From the NCBI GenBank assembly GCA_022539475.1, contig VCMS01000267.1:1-64000 (forward strand): 64,000 nt of DNA, written 5' to 3'. The notes under the pieces were generated by a model, which worked only from the letters and a program-made list of their open reading frames with translations, was not told where the DNA came from and searched no databases. This stretch comes from Gracilaria domingensis (Eukaryota > Rhodophyta > Florideophyceae > Gracilariales > Gracilariaceae). The translations under genes were made by a program, and so were the position numbers. Position 1 is the first letter of the stretch; every line of letters starts with the position of its first letter. Shown here in pieces: positions 46,109 to 57,900 of this stretch.

Positions 46109-46336
46109 GACTGTTAGCGATACACAGCAATGAAGGGAACGGCCAAGGAATAGCGAGCCGATACATCTCCCGTGTAGCGTGCCGAGCGTCTCAAGGTTAC
46201 TATTGAGACCCCTTTCTGTCTATACTCAGCGGATGTCTCAGAGCACCAGGACGTGCAGGGGTCCGCTCGCAAGGATATAAACAGAACCCCAGAGCGAGAC
46301 AAGCTCGACTGGCTCCCATCCATGTCCGGTTTTCTC
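46109..46336 (+). repeat. Direct repeat A2 of the tyrosine-recombinase retroelement
   Basis: Same 228-bp unit and orientation as 36232-36459, about 8% different. It follows the recombinase region, where the internal repeat of Ngaro-type elements is expected. I did not find a convincing matching B1/B2 pair around it. Confidence 0.85.
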
Positions 46337-48295
46337 CCACCCTTATCCCACCCTTGTTTCTCACATGCCCGTTTTTGGCTGTACTGCAGTCTTTGTGTTC
46401 GCACACACACCGCCGTGTTTAGCAGTAACAAGAGCGTGTTAGAGTCATGTCATTGTTAAAAAACGTAAAGCATGCGCAGTGCGCAACTGTTTTTCAAATA
46501 TCTTCAGTCCCGAAAGGGTTGAAGTCTTCTTCTGAAAACCTGTTTGGTTACGGAGCAGGTAATTATGTTTGTTTTATTGATTCGACTTGTAAATCCTTCT
46601 GGAGGTTATTCCGATGGCAAACGACGCGGGTGGTAAAAAACCGTTGTACCTGTCTCTCGCAGCAGAATACAGAGCTCAGAATAGAACGACCAGCCATACG
46701 AAATGACCAACGTGAGCCCAGAATCCACGGAACAAATAAACGGCATATACTCGGGAGAAGGTTTCCGAGTAAGAAAAGAAAACAAAGAAGACGATGATCT
46801 GAGAAGCACCGAATGGGAAGAATAGAACGAAGCACAACAACAAACTGCACGCGAATTCTGCAGCCAAACCTATGGTGCAATCCCACGAGTGGGCAAAGAA
46901 GAGCCGCGTCGCGGAAAGCGCACCGACAGGGTGTTCGAAACCTGCTCTCTACAGAGGTTGATGCAGCAGCAGAACCCTCTGATAGGGCCAGCGCGATGCC
47001 GGGTGTAAATCCGGGTGGCCTCGATCTGAGAGTGCAGTCAGAGGTAAGGGGGAAGAATCGGCGTAGGTATCCGGATGTTCCGGCGACCCACAGCCAGTGG
47101 TGGTATCCAGCCGAACGGTAGGGGGCAACAAAAGATTAACAAACGAGCCGCACTGAGGAGCACTGACTCGTGATAAACGGGAGTAAGTCCCGAAACTAAT
47201 GGGCAAAAACCTGTATGACAGGGCAGAGAAACGAGAGCCGTATGACGGGAATAATTACGAAAAAGCAACAAAAGATTCCATATCGACGGTCTAGGACTCC
47301 TCGCGGACAGAAGTGGATAGCAACTCCGGGGATGCAGCGGTATAGCCCGGTTAGGGACGAAGAACCGTTCGCACGCGGCAAGAAGCTAGAGCCAAAGGCC
47401 TCTTTGAGGTTTACTTCCCGTACAGTGGCGGCAAGTGCCGCCACTTATATAGAGCACTTGAAAATATCAACTAGAAATATCTAACTATCCGGTGCTGCCG
47501 GCCAACATCCAACACGTGTGAAACCGTGGCAGGCTTTCCACGGCGCACCCGGCATCGTGCCAACTCACCACACGTGTGCAGAAACACTACCCTTCCTAAG
47601 CATACCCCAAAATGGGGCCATCACTACAGTAACTTCTGATAACATGAGGTGTCGGAGCCTATAACGGATCAACAACCTATGACAAACACCTCGGTGCATC
47701 CCCACAAAGGGCGTTTTGCTCTACAAAACCTATCTCTGCGCGTTCAGAGACAAGCGTGTGGCCTTCCTACGAGACGTGCCAAGGAGAGTTACTAACTGAA
47801 GATAAGTCTTCACTCTATGCACAAGCTAGTCTCTCGCAGAAGACGTTACGCCGCGCTCAACTAAAATCTCGACGGACGGCATCCCATCCAGCAACTAGGT
47901 CCGTGTAGCACCAGGTTTCTCTACCAACACCGTTATTCAAGCCGAAGCTTCGGTGCGGCTCACTAACGACAAAGAAGCCTTTGGTACACACCACCTGATT
48001 TTTATCTACGCGTAGAGAGCTTCGATCGGTACTGGGATTTAGATGGGAAGAGCAGTGCTCGCATAAACCGCGCAAGCACAGACAAGGTTAGTGAGGCACG
48101 GATGCCTAAACACAATAATCACTTACTTGTATGCAATGCCCAATATATTGGGGAAGGGTTATTAGTAGTAGATAAATGTTGAACGCAATATTTTGTTCGG
48201 TTAGGACACCGTCTGTAGTCTTTCTGACCGTTTATATAGAATTCTGAATCCTCTGAAAGGGAGTAGAAACGCATAAACGCACTATAGTTACTAAC
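46337..48295. other. Unassigned DNA with scraps of coding sequence
   Basis: From about 46613 to 47010 two overlapping plus-strand frames read MANDAGGKKPLYLSLAAEYR and MTNVSPESTEQINGIYSGEG, charged and Gln-rich, with one interruption. They look like the start of a protein, perhaps a gag-like gene of an unrecognised retroelement, but no diagnostic motif is present. The part from 47.5 to 48.3 kb holds nothing I recognise. Confidence 0.35.
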
Positions 48296-48297
48296 TA

Positions 48298-48986
48298 TAC
48301 CCAGTGACTGCAATAGACGTGGCCCACACTATTTGAGGTTCCAAAAGTTTAGCGAGGTCCACAATAAATAATTGGGGCCACATTAAATTCGTTACCACAC
48401 TATACACGGTACAAATGCATATAATGTGGGCCACATTATTTAATATAGACGCAAATGGTGTGGGTTAGTCATGACACTGTCATATACGCCTGACAGCGGC
48501 TACTGCCATCACATCTACACCGAAAATGTAGCCTAGTCGTTTTTGGGTGATCACAGACATTATGAAATATTAACAGTAAATGTTTTCAATTATTTAGCTT
48601 CTTCAATAGAGTATATTGCATTTGGAGATAATACTTGAATAAGATTGCATAATTTTATTGAGTTATTATTGCTATACTCTAACAATATGCCGTTTTCGAA
48701 GCATTAGTTTCTCTCTCAGGTTCATATGGATGTATAAAAAAATTCTAAAATCATTGATAAAACACAATCAAGAACGATTACAGAAACCATATATTATAGT
48801 TGAAATTGTTAAAAGGTGAAAACGAATTCGTTTCATTAGCAGAAAGCGCCACTTTCGGGTTTTTCAATGCGTTATCTACACTAATTTCGACACCGTCTAA
48901 AAAAGTGGGTCCCATGAATACTGTGGGCCACACTAAATATGTTACCACACTAAATAATCACCGACGTCTATTGCGGTCACTGGGTG
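48298..48986. mobile_element. MITE-3: 689-bp TA-flanked inverted-repeat element
   Basis: Ends are TACCCAGTGACTGCAATAGA and, read inward from the other side, CACCCAGTGACCGCAATAGA, matching at 21 of 23 bases. TA at 48296-48297 and 48987-48988 is the likely target duplication, which fits Tc1/mariner-type transposases. Subterminal copies of a GGGCCACA(T/C)TAAAT...GTTACCACACTA motif occur near 48.37-48.40 and 48.92-48.95 kb. The interior is AT-rich with no coding capacity. It ends only 16 bases before the TA of the pogo-like transposon. Confidence 0.8.
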
Positions 48987-49006
48987 TAGATGCAGTAGTA
49001 CTTCTA

Positions 49007-51821
49007 CAGGGGGGTGGGCTCAACACTTGAACAGAAGCTGAAAATCCCTCTCATTCCCGCGTTCCTTTCTTTCTGGTACATCCTGGCACACTACCAGAAA
49101 GCACGATATCTTCACCACTAAACAAGCCTTAAACGAAGCAAAACTGCCACGAAACAGAACAGATATGGCGCCCTTACGAGAGGAGTTCAAAACAGGCTCA
49201 CTTAGGAAAAGCATAGCGTCAAAGGTGAACAAAATCTATCATACAAAATTCTTAAGTCCATGTTTTGGTACACCAAACGTGCTTGCGGTCTCAATCTCAA
49301 ATCTGCTGAAACGGTCAAAAAGCTTAATCAAAAGCAGCTCCCGTCGCATCCACAGCCTGGGAAGCAGTCACCTCGTCGCTAGCACAGTTCTGCGGCATTT
49401 CGGCAACCGACGGAATTCTTGGTGAGAGCATTGCCTCGAGCTTTGCGACGACGCTCCTCGAAGGATCGGGGCACAGAAAGATTGCTACCGAGACGTTCGC
49501 TCCGGCGCAGAGTGCCTTGTATCGTGGCTGCAATGTTGACAACACGCCTTTGAACAACTTTAGCCCTTTCTTTGGATGACTTAGCTTCCTCTCGTTTCTT
49601 CTTAGCTTTCTTCTTCGCTTTCTGTTTCTGTTCCTGGTCTTTAATCAACTCGTACGCAGCGTCACACCTCAAAAACACTCCTTCACTGTAGTCGATGAAT
49701 CCCGTTTTCGTCAGAACAGCAGTCCTCAACAATTCTGTGCGCGTCTTCGCTCTCTTTTCCTGCAACATCGAGATCATTTCAGTGATACCAACTCGCTCCA
49801 AAAAGCAATCAAAGCTGCGTGGCCTTTATTCCTCAAGCACATGACGTTGACTTGTAGGACAGAGACTCGTTTTCACGAATCCACTCCGAATGTTTTCACG
49901 GGTTATGGCTCTCCCGTAAGCTTCTGTAATCAGGCGACATACGTCAAACACATCAAGCTCCTTGTTAAACAATGGAAAAGGGGCCACACAAGCCGCAAGA
50001 AGCTCCAGAAAAGTGGATTCCATCGACGAGAAGACGGAAAGGTCGAGCGGTTGAGTTGTGACGCTAGTATGCGCTGGCAGCAGGTACGCGATCACACGGT
50101 TGATGCGGAACAATTTACAGACAAGAAGTGATATATGACTGTGGTATCTATCATACGTTAGCAAATCATGGCGCCCATTAGGTCGGAGGTCTTCTGTCTT
50201 CGCCATAAAATGGGTTGCCCACTGGTAAAAAATGTTGGGGTCAACACCGGCAACGATCTTACGAGCAGCCACGAGCCCTCCACGAGGCAAAACTTCATGA
50301 ATGGGTTCAACACTTTCTGTTTCATTAGTTTTTTGTGTACGTAACCTATATCCTTTAAATACAAACATGGGATCGACTGCGATACCCTCGGCTGATACAA
50401 ACGCAAGGCAGGTAATGCAGGATATGTTCTTAAAAGACGCGCCATGAATTTCATGAACATCATCGATTGAAATGTAGTGCTTGGTGCAAGACGTCTTTTT
50501 GTCCTCTTTGTCAAATGAAAACCCTCATTTGTCATAGGTGAACACTCTACGGCAGTCGATGTTGTACATTTGTATCACTTCAGATGTTTTTGCAAGGTGG
50601 GTGGCTAGAACCTCTGCCTTTGTGGATATGTATCTCTGCGATTCTTGAACAGAGACCTACCTTGCGATACATGATGACGTCTTCGTGTCAAGCCTGAAAA
50701 GCTCTACACCAATCGTCGCCCGGACGACCACTTTTGGAGCGTAGCTTCTGCTGCCTTTCGATTGGAAATGAGTGGGCTAAAACTGCACAGCATATTTGAA
50801 GTCGTTGCTGGTCATGTGCTTTTCAGTTTTGAAATAGTGGTTAAGCATCTGCACTGTATGCTCTTTTTTAGTTTCGATTAGGGCAAATAGTTTTGACCTA
50901 ATCGGCTTGCTGACCGCATTAACGCTTTGATACCAATAGTCAATAGAGGAGAGCGGCAGGCAGAAGTTATGTCTGGCTTCATAAAACAACATGCGTCCTT
51001 CTTTGACTGCAAAAACAGCATGAAGTATTTTGCGAGTAACGCGCATGCGCAAAGCTCGAACCATAAAATAGTTATCAGTTCGCTTATGATCGGATTTTAA
51101 CTTCTTGCAAAAGTGCGTTGTTTTCAGTTTGCGGAAGAACTCGTTTTTATAAAGCATATTGTCGTGAAATGCAGAATGATTAATAGTGGATATAAAGAAG
51201 GAAAGCTTAGATTGTTAACCTTCTGCTTTATCAGCCGCAAAGGTTTGAGAGCGATATATAAATGAGCGATGGAGATGCTTTACGGCATTTTTTGACTTCT
51301 CAATTTTCATTGAAAGTGCTCTGAGAGCTTTTCTCTCGATGAGATTGGTTGTTTTGCTGGTGTCTTGTAAATTTGACAAAGAATAGTTAGACAGGAGCAG
51401 AGATTAGGGTACTTGCGTACTGTTTCTGTTTTAAAGTAGAATGAAATCCACGTGTTGGACAATCTTCAAGTGGATTTTGCAAAGTTTGCATCATAGAAAC
51501 AAGGTGGAAATTAAACTTCGGTAGAAGTGTTGATGGTACTCTTGTTGACAAGTGTGTTGAATGAAAAGCTCATTTGTATAATTTGTAAAGGGCTAACATT
51601 TTTTTATGGTTATCTATCTAAAATAGACGACGGTTAGCGTGCTCTAGACTCTTCGATGAGAGAAAAAAAGTCTTTTTTTAATTGTAGTTCATGATTGTAC
51701 CGTGTGGTGTATGCTAGGTACCCTTTGAGATGACAGATTTCCTTGCAAAAGCACTCGAAAGCGCGGAATTATGGTTTTCAGCGTTGACCCCACTTTTTTG
51801 ACGCATGAGCCTGCCCTACTG
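49007..51821 (-). mobile_element. Pogo-like DNA transposon, structurally complete, 2.8 kb
   Basis: The left end begins CAGGGGGGTGGGCTCA and the right end read inward CAGTAGGGCAGGCTCA, 12 of 16 bases alike. TA dinucleotides flank it at 49005-49006 and 51822-51823. CAGTAGGG-type ends with a TA target are the hallmark of the pogo/Tigger branch of Tc1/mariner. It carries one minus-strand transposase gene with several stop codons, so it cannot move on its own. Confidence 0.85.
49379..51157 (-). pseudogene. Pogo-family (DDE_1) transposase pseudogene
   Basis: One frame of about 593 codons runs from the ATG at 51157 to 49379 with four in-frame stops (near 50777, 50655, 50540 and 49826) and no frameshift. 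The N-terminus has a psq-type helix-turn-helix (ILHAVFAVKEGRMLFYEA... SSIDYW), the DNA-binding domain of pogo transposases. The DDE domain shows the first Asp in VFTYDK just before a stop that falls in the usual N-x-D-E-T-G-F motif. It continues with EIHGASFKNISCITCLAFVS, the second Asp in LLTYDRYHSH, and LLPAHTSVTTQPLDLSVFSS. The C-terminus is Lys/Glu-rich. Nonsense changes alone, without indels, suggest modest age. Confidence 0.85.
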
Positions 51822-51823
51822 TA

Positions 51824-54640
51824 TTTGTATAGTGGGGCGGAACCCAGTACAGTATGACATCATTGGCCAATTTAGCACACGTGGAATTGCCTTTGGGCAA
51901 TGCACGCATGCCAAGTTACAATGTTCTTCTGAATGTACTTACAGCAGTGCACTGCACCCACATTATGTAGCATAAGATATCAAATAGATGCAATAACAAT
52001 CATAAACTGTAGATTTCTCACTTCACAGTCCTCAAGAAAAACTTGCAATCAATTTATAGACCGGCACAGAAACATTTTACAGAATTAACGTGCAATTTTT
52101 TACTGTCTGTTTTTTGTTGTTTGCTTATGTTGTTTATGCACTACTAGATTCCCTTTCATATCTTTGTTCTAAAGTTTTTTTTCGTGTTCATAGCCTTTAT
52201 ATTTATTTACTAACTTTGGAGCAAATCATGCTGCCTGGCCTATCGTTTTATTTGGATTTTAGGTCTTCCAGCAAGAAAAAAATACGTGTGCTTGTTAACC
52301 TTTTTTTCGTTTCCGACAAAAATGAAGTACAGAGTATTTTGCATTGACAAGGAGAAGTCTTTTTAAGTCACTAGTCACCTTGTTTAATATCCTAGTTAGT
52401 TATAGTAATTGGCAATTTAGTAATGCCGTGAAGCCCGTTCTCCAACATCACTCTCTTGATGTGAGCAGAAGCACATAGGGGTGACGGACCACCGTCGGCC
52501 AATCTAAAGCTGGAATTACAATGTTGGTATTTTTTATGTAAACTTTTTGATTTTCCAACTTCGAAATTAAAAGTTCAAATAGGCATTTATACATTTTTGT
52601 ACAATGCCTCACGAATTCCGTTTGAATAAGCGTTATATTAGCTATAACTACCTCCATGACTAACTTGAGTGACGAATTTCAAAAACTGCAAGTCAGTCAG
52701 TCAAAGTCATGAAACTTTAATCGTTGTCAGTCTGTCATATAAATGGCCAGCACTAACAGCCAAAACGCGGCATTTTCTAACTTTTAAGCACCATATGTGA
52801 GTGAGTAGACTAGTGATCATAGAGCCGTTCGATGAACAGGGTGTTGGAGATGCAGAATCGCAGGGCCACGAGAGCACCAGCGCTCTCCGAACAGCTTTTC
52901 GGCTTAAATAAAAATGCTCAGCCTTGTAGCCTCCATTAGTAAGACCAGTTAGAAGAGTATGAGGTCCAGGCTCAGTCAGAGGCGTACTTGAAACAATTTG
53001 CAGTAAAAATATATATGCCACTTTTATTCTTTGGAAAAGTGTCGTACACGCCAAGGAATGAAATGGAAGTTCATCGGTGGCGAAAGGTCCCGAAGTGGAA
53101 TTCTTCCTCGGTCCTGAAAAAGAAGAAACTAAAAAGCAATGATGGAACATCAACCTCTGCAATTCTAGGAGAGAAATTTCATCATTAACGTCCTATTCTA
53201 TGCATATATATATATTCTGACGAGAGTGTCTCGCTCATGAAGTTGTATCTACAGCGAGCGTCAAACATTATTAAATGGAAGAGATTATAGCTCTTCATGT
53301 TAAATGCACGATGAATAACAGTGTGTAAAACTGAACGTGAGGAGATGCGGATGTTCCCGACGACGAGTCTGACAACATGTATGACGATGTCGTTGGCAAC
53401 ACAAAATGACATTTGATGTTTCGTTTACCTCTCTCTTGTGCCGTGCACAACAATAGTGCCCGAAGGTATCAATGGACAATTATCGGATTGCACGCAAGCT
53501 TTTTTATTCCTTGGAAACAGCGAGATTCGAGACAAGTGTGGCAACTATGTAAGCTAAAGAGGTTTCACCATGAAAGAATAATAAAGAAGCCTCCTCTACG
53601 GCGGCTGTACACTATGACTGCACCCAAGTCCATGAACAATTCTCATAGAGATGAGAAGGTTGAGGGTGCACTATATTCAGAAGGATCTGATAGTGTAGAG
53701 ATGGAATGGAACGGTACTTGACACACAATGGCATGGTTGATGTGGAAAAGAACAATGGGGTACTTAGTTTTTTGCCAGGCAGGGGGTGCTCTCCTGCAGC
53801 CAATGACAGGTGTTTGTCACCCGAATCAAGCAACAGTGGAATCGCAAGAGACATGATGTCGTGTGGTGGTTGAAACATACACGAGCGTTGTTTGGCAGAA
53901 GACGTTAACTGCTGAGAAGAATGTTGCTAGAGGTAGTACATAGATGAATTATTAGGTGCGCTTCGTTGATTGGAGGTGCATGAAACAGTTTCGTGACTTG
54001 CCTCAAGTTCGTTGCTTTGCGGTCACATATGCGCGGCCTCTACGGTAATGTTGCGAGAGAACAGCTGCATCTCTTGAGAGGGTGTCCAGCACTCTGTAAT
54101 GAAGGGAACGAGGAATAAGGAGACATAGAGCGTCTACCGGCAGGTAGCAAAAGCAACAACGTTGGATGCAAGGTGATGATGTTTGACTGAGGCTGCTCAC
54201 CCGGTGAGCACTAATCGCGCATGTGGGGCTAGAAGCGCGCGGCGGGCGGTCTGGCACACGGGCGCATGTAATGAAATTCAAGCTGCGGAACAAACTGCGA
54301 GGCAGCGGCAAGCAGCGCGAGCGCCGCGGGGGGTGGGAAGGGGGGGCGGGGACAAAGGTGCCCAAAAGGAGCGGCGACGTGGCTGAGCTGCAACAGTGAA
54401 AAGCATGTTTATAGTGCTGTTAAATATCGAGAACAGGACAGGAGACCTAGTTGAGGGCGCAAGCTGCACGCCAAATAAGTATCTCACGATCTGCGCGCGC
54501 TGCTTTAAATCGGGTCGACCCCCGAGGCTCGGGCCCAGCCTAAGAAATCTGATCGCGCAATCTGCGCCACAGCTGTGACGCAGGACGTGGAAGCTGTGCC
54601 GTCTCGAGTGCGGCGCAGCTGCGCGGAAGCGGAGACCCGG
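51824..54640. other. Intergenic DNA, AT-rich to about 53.9 kb
   Basis: No recognisable gene. Open frames at 52707-53162 (minus) and 53413-53721 (plus) have no domain that I recognise and stop codons all around. From about 54.18 kb the composition becomes GC-rich, probably part of the 3' flank of the BED-hAT gene. Confidence 0.4.
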
Positions 54641-54679
54641 AAACGCGCCACTGCGCCGCGCGCCGCTGGAAGCGCTGCC

Positions 54680-54710
54680 ATTGGAAGTTGATTCGCCATC
54701 AACTTCCAAT
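54680..54710 (-). repeat. Perfect short hairpin 3' of the BED-hAT gene
   Basis: ATTGGAAGTTGA and TCAACTTCCAAT are exact 12-base inverted repeats around a 7-base loop, about 290 bases past the BED-hAT stop codon. It could be a 3' UTR structure or a chance palindrome; there is no poly-T tail. Confidence 0.5.
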
Positions 54711-54996
54711 CGACATGCCCTTCAGCGGCACAGGCTGCGTCGCAGCCAGCACTGCTGCTGCAAATGCGCGCCAAGCTGTAGAAAGCACACAAAAAAAACA
54801 GAACAATTTCACATGGATCCCTCGCACGGTGCTAAACTTCCGCCCCAAAATATCGCTCGTTTCTACGCGCCACGTCTTCTCCTCTCACCTTCGCACGCAA
54901 CCCCCCTCCGCCCTTCCCCCCGATCCATTCCTCTCCCGTCCACCCCCACCCTCCTACTAGTCAGTGGCGCCGGCACGGCCACCTCGTTGCTCACCA

Positions 54997-57900
54997 TTAA
55001 TTATTCCCCTGCATGTAACTCTTCCTCAGGAAAGCCATCCTCAGCTTCTCCGACATCTGCTCCTTCTTCCGCGTGTCCCCCTCCGCTCTCATACTCTGTT
55101 CCCGCTCAATCTCCGATCGTGCCTGCTCAGACTCGCACACCCCGGGTGTCAAACAGTACCGTCCAGCAACCCGCGACAGCACCGGCCATCGACTTAAGTT
55201 TCTCTTCCAAAACTCCTCTCCCCCCCACCTCTCAGCCTGTTGCTCATTCAAGAATTGTGTCAAACAGCCGCTTCCAGAACTAGTGTCCGGTATTATCGAC
55301 GTCATGTACTGCTCAAGCGAGCCCGAGGCCCCTACGCAGCCATTCAACAACGCGTCAACATTCTTGGCGTTCTTCTGACCATCACCCTTCCGCCTTTCCT
55401 CCTCGAAGGCATCCAACACCATCCTCTCAGCACTGTCCACCACTTCCTTGCAGGAAAAATACCCTTGCTTGTATCGTGGGTCCAGCAGAGTAGCACACAA
55501 GAAGATATCTTGCTGCTCCATGCACATCAGGTGTCGTTTTGTGCTTTCCGCCGCAAGCTTCCCCAAAGTTCTTACTTCGTCACTCACCGCTAGCGGCAAT
55601 TCTTCAAGGCTCTTCAGAACGTCGCGTAGCGCTGGAATCGCAGCCGAAAGATTCTCCGAAAACCATTGCGATGTCATGTGCTCCCCGCCACTAGAGTAGC
55701 TCCCACTTCCAAACCCATTCGAAGTGCTGTAGCTCGAACGGCTCACGCTTAAACTCCTCACAGCATTTATAAATATATTCACCATGCTGTGAAGGTATAG
55801 TACCTCATCCTTCAGAACAAACAAGAAATCATACGAGTGGTTCTCACATGCACGCTTGATTGTGCCTTGTACCGTGTCAATGTGCTCTGCAAAGTATCCG
55901 AGCACCGAACCCAGCTCCCAAAGCGAAGGCTTGTGCATTGGGAGGCGAAGATGTGTCGGCCAGCAAGTTGCCGCCTCTGTGAGCCGGAACTCATTATCCG
56001 TGAGAACCCTGAACATAGCACGACTCATAGGCGCTACAAAGCGACGCTCCAAAACTTCGTCATGAGACATGGCTTGCTCAATAATATTTGTGAGAGTGCG
56101 TGCGACACAGCTAATGATGGGAATACGCTCACGCTGAGGAGGAAGTGTTGTAGCATCGCAATGACTTTCTTCGTAGCTGAGCTCAGTTGTTCCATTCGGG
56201 TAACCTCTGCTAACCTTGTGGCTCCCCTGAAGCTCCAGGGTGTTACTCGGTGAAGGAGAAAGCGATGGAGAAAGAAACAGCTGTTCTTCGCCGGAGAAGA
56301 CATCTTCAGACAAAACAATCGCTGTGAGCTTGCTCCGTATCCTCCAGCTGTCCACTGTCATTGTGATACGATCGAGTAGACGGTTGAATACAAGCTTCTG
56401 TGGTGTCGGCGATGTATGCACGCGCCGACGTGCGGCGTCGCTGTAAGGGTCAGAAGCCAGATAAGTCGAAGAATTCAAACCGTAACCGCTTTGTGTGCTT
56501 GGAGTGCATAACTCCTCCTGAGTGACAATGTCTATCAGAACGCTACACCTTGTCATCGGAGGGTGAAAATACTCGCATACAACAAATCGCTGGCCGAGAT
56601 GGCCGTTCTCCACCTTAAGTATAATGGAGTCAGCGTTTTCCAGAGCTGTGCTTATCTTGGACTGCACGGTGTGCAACTGCGCGCTTAGAACGGTAGTACG
56701 CAATACGTCCACGTTTGGAAAGTTTGGACGATTTTGTATCAAATGGCAGAGTTGGCGAAAGTCATTTGATGACGAAATGGATAGCGGAAGGTTGTTAACG
56801 GCCAGAAAGCGCAGAAGTGCGTTCGCGTGAGCGTGTGCATGTGGGTTGGCGTGTTGAGACGTGGTGGTGGTGAGGTTGGTGTTGCTTGATGTCTCAATAA
56901 GGGTCGGCAACGTCTCAGATGCGGTGGGTGGCGGTGGGGGCGGCGGCGGGAGGGGACTTGGAGCCTTGGAAGGCGTCCACGACACATGGGGCAACACAGC
57001 GGACTGTGAAGAGTGAGCGTGTGGCTGCTGTACAAGCTTGGGCTGGTGCGGTTGCGCATGTTGCGGCGGTAGTTGCAGCGACGGCTGCGTCGAGGACAGG
57101 GGCATGAGTGAAGAGGTTTGCAGATGGGAGTGATGATTGGAGGCAGGAAGGAGCGGAGGCGGGGAGGGCACAGGGAGTGAATGTTGCTGATCCGAGTGTG
57201 CAAGTTCGGAGGACACCGGATCAGAGTGAAGCTGTGGCGAGGGAGTGGAGCCATACATCGAAGGCGACGGATGAGTGAGAGTTAAAGGCGGCGGAAGGGC
57301 GCACGTGCTGGAGTTGGGCGTGGAGTGAAGCGGCAACACGGTAGCAGAATCATCCAGATGAGAGCTCGGGGTGGGTGGCAGGTGTTGCGGGAGGACAGAC
57401 GACTGTGGCGGTGGCGGTGGAGGCGGTGGCGGAGGCGGCTGCGGCTTGTTCGATGGCAGCTCGAGTGACTTGGAAGAGGGAGATGGAAGAGTGAGACGCT
57501 TCCGCGACGCTGGGAGCGGTGCAGTGGCGGAGGACGGGCGCTTCTTGGTGACATGGGAGGCATACTCGGGATGACGGTGTTCCAGATGCTTTCTGAGATT
57601 GGTGGTGTTGCGCGCCAGGTTCTTGCCACGGGGAATTGTAGACATGCAGATCTGGCATATGGCGGAGTTGGGATCGGTTTCACTCTCCTTGAAGAAGTTC
57701 CAGACGACAGAGCGTTTCTGACGCTTGCGGGGCGATTTGTGGGGATGGGGGAAGAGGCCGTCGAGCGAGAGGGGGGCGGCTTGGGACTGGCGAGTGACGG
57801 GCTGTTCGAACCGCGACGTTTCGGGGTAGGTGGGAGGTATGGCGAAGGTGGGGTGGACGGGTACGGCGGCGGAGAAGCCCCAGGTGTGGGGCGTGTGGGG

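Larger units (their letters stand above)
36232..46336 (+). mobile_element. DIRS/Ngaro-like tyrosine-recombinase retroelement in two halves (fossil)
   Basis: The left half (36.23 to about 38.96 kb) has repeat A1, a gag-like ORF near 36.52-37.17 kb, RT with YIDDF near 37.84 kb and a DIRS-type RNase H. The right half (about 44.75-46.34 kb) has the next expected segment (ILVAPHWPNQGWY), then the tyrosine recombinase and repeat A2. The two halves meet at matching points of the DIRS domain order, but 5.8 kb with hAT-B and a host gene lies between them. It is broken in many places. Either one element was split, or halves of two copies lie on both sides of a host locus. Confidence 0.65.

Noticed and set aside
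52707-53162. Minus-strand open frame considered as a transposase remnant
   Set aside because: No piggyBac, hAT or mariner motif could be placed in any frame of the region.
54681-55283. 200-codon plus-strand open frame rich in Ser and Pro
   Set aside because: Mostly antisense to the BED-hAT C-terminus, with no domain of its own.
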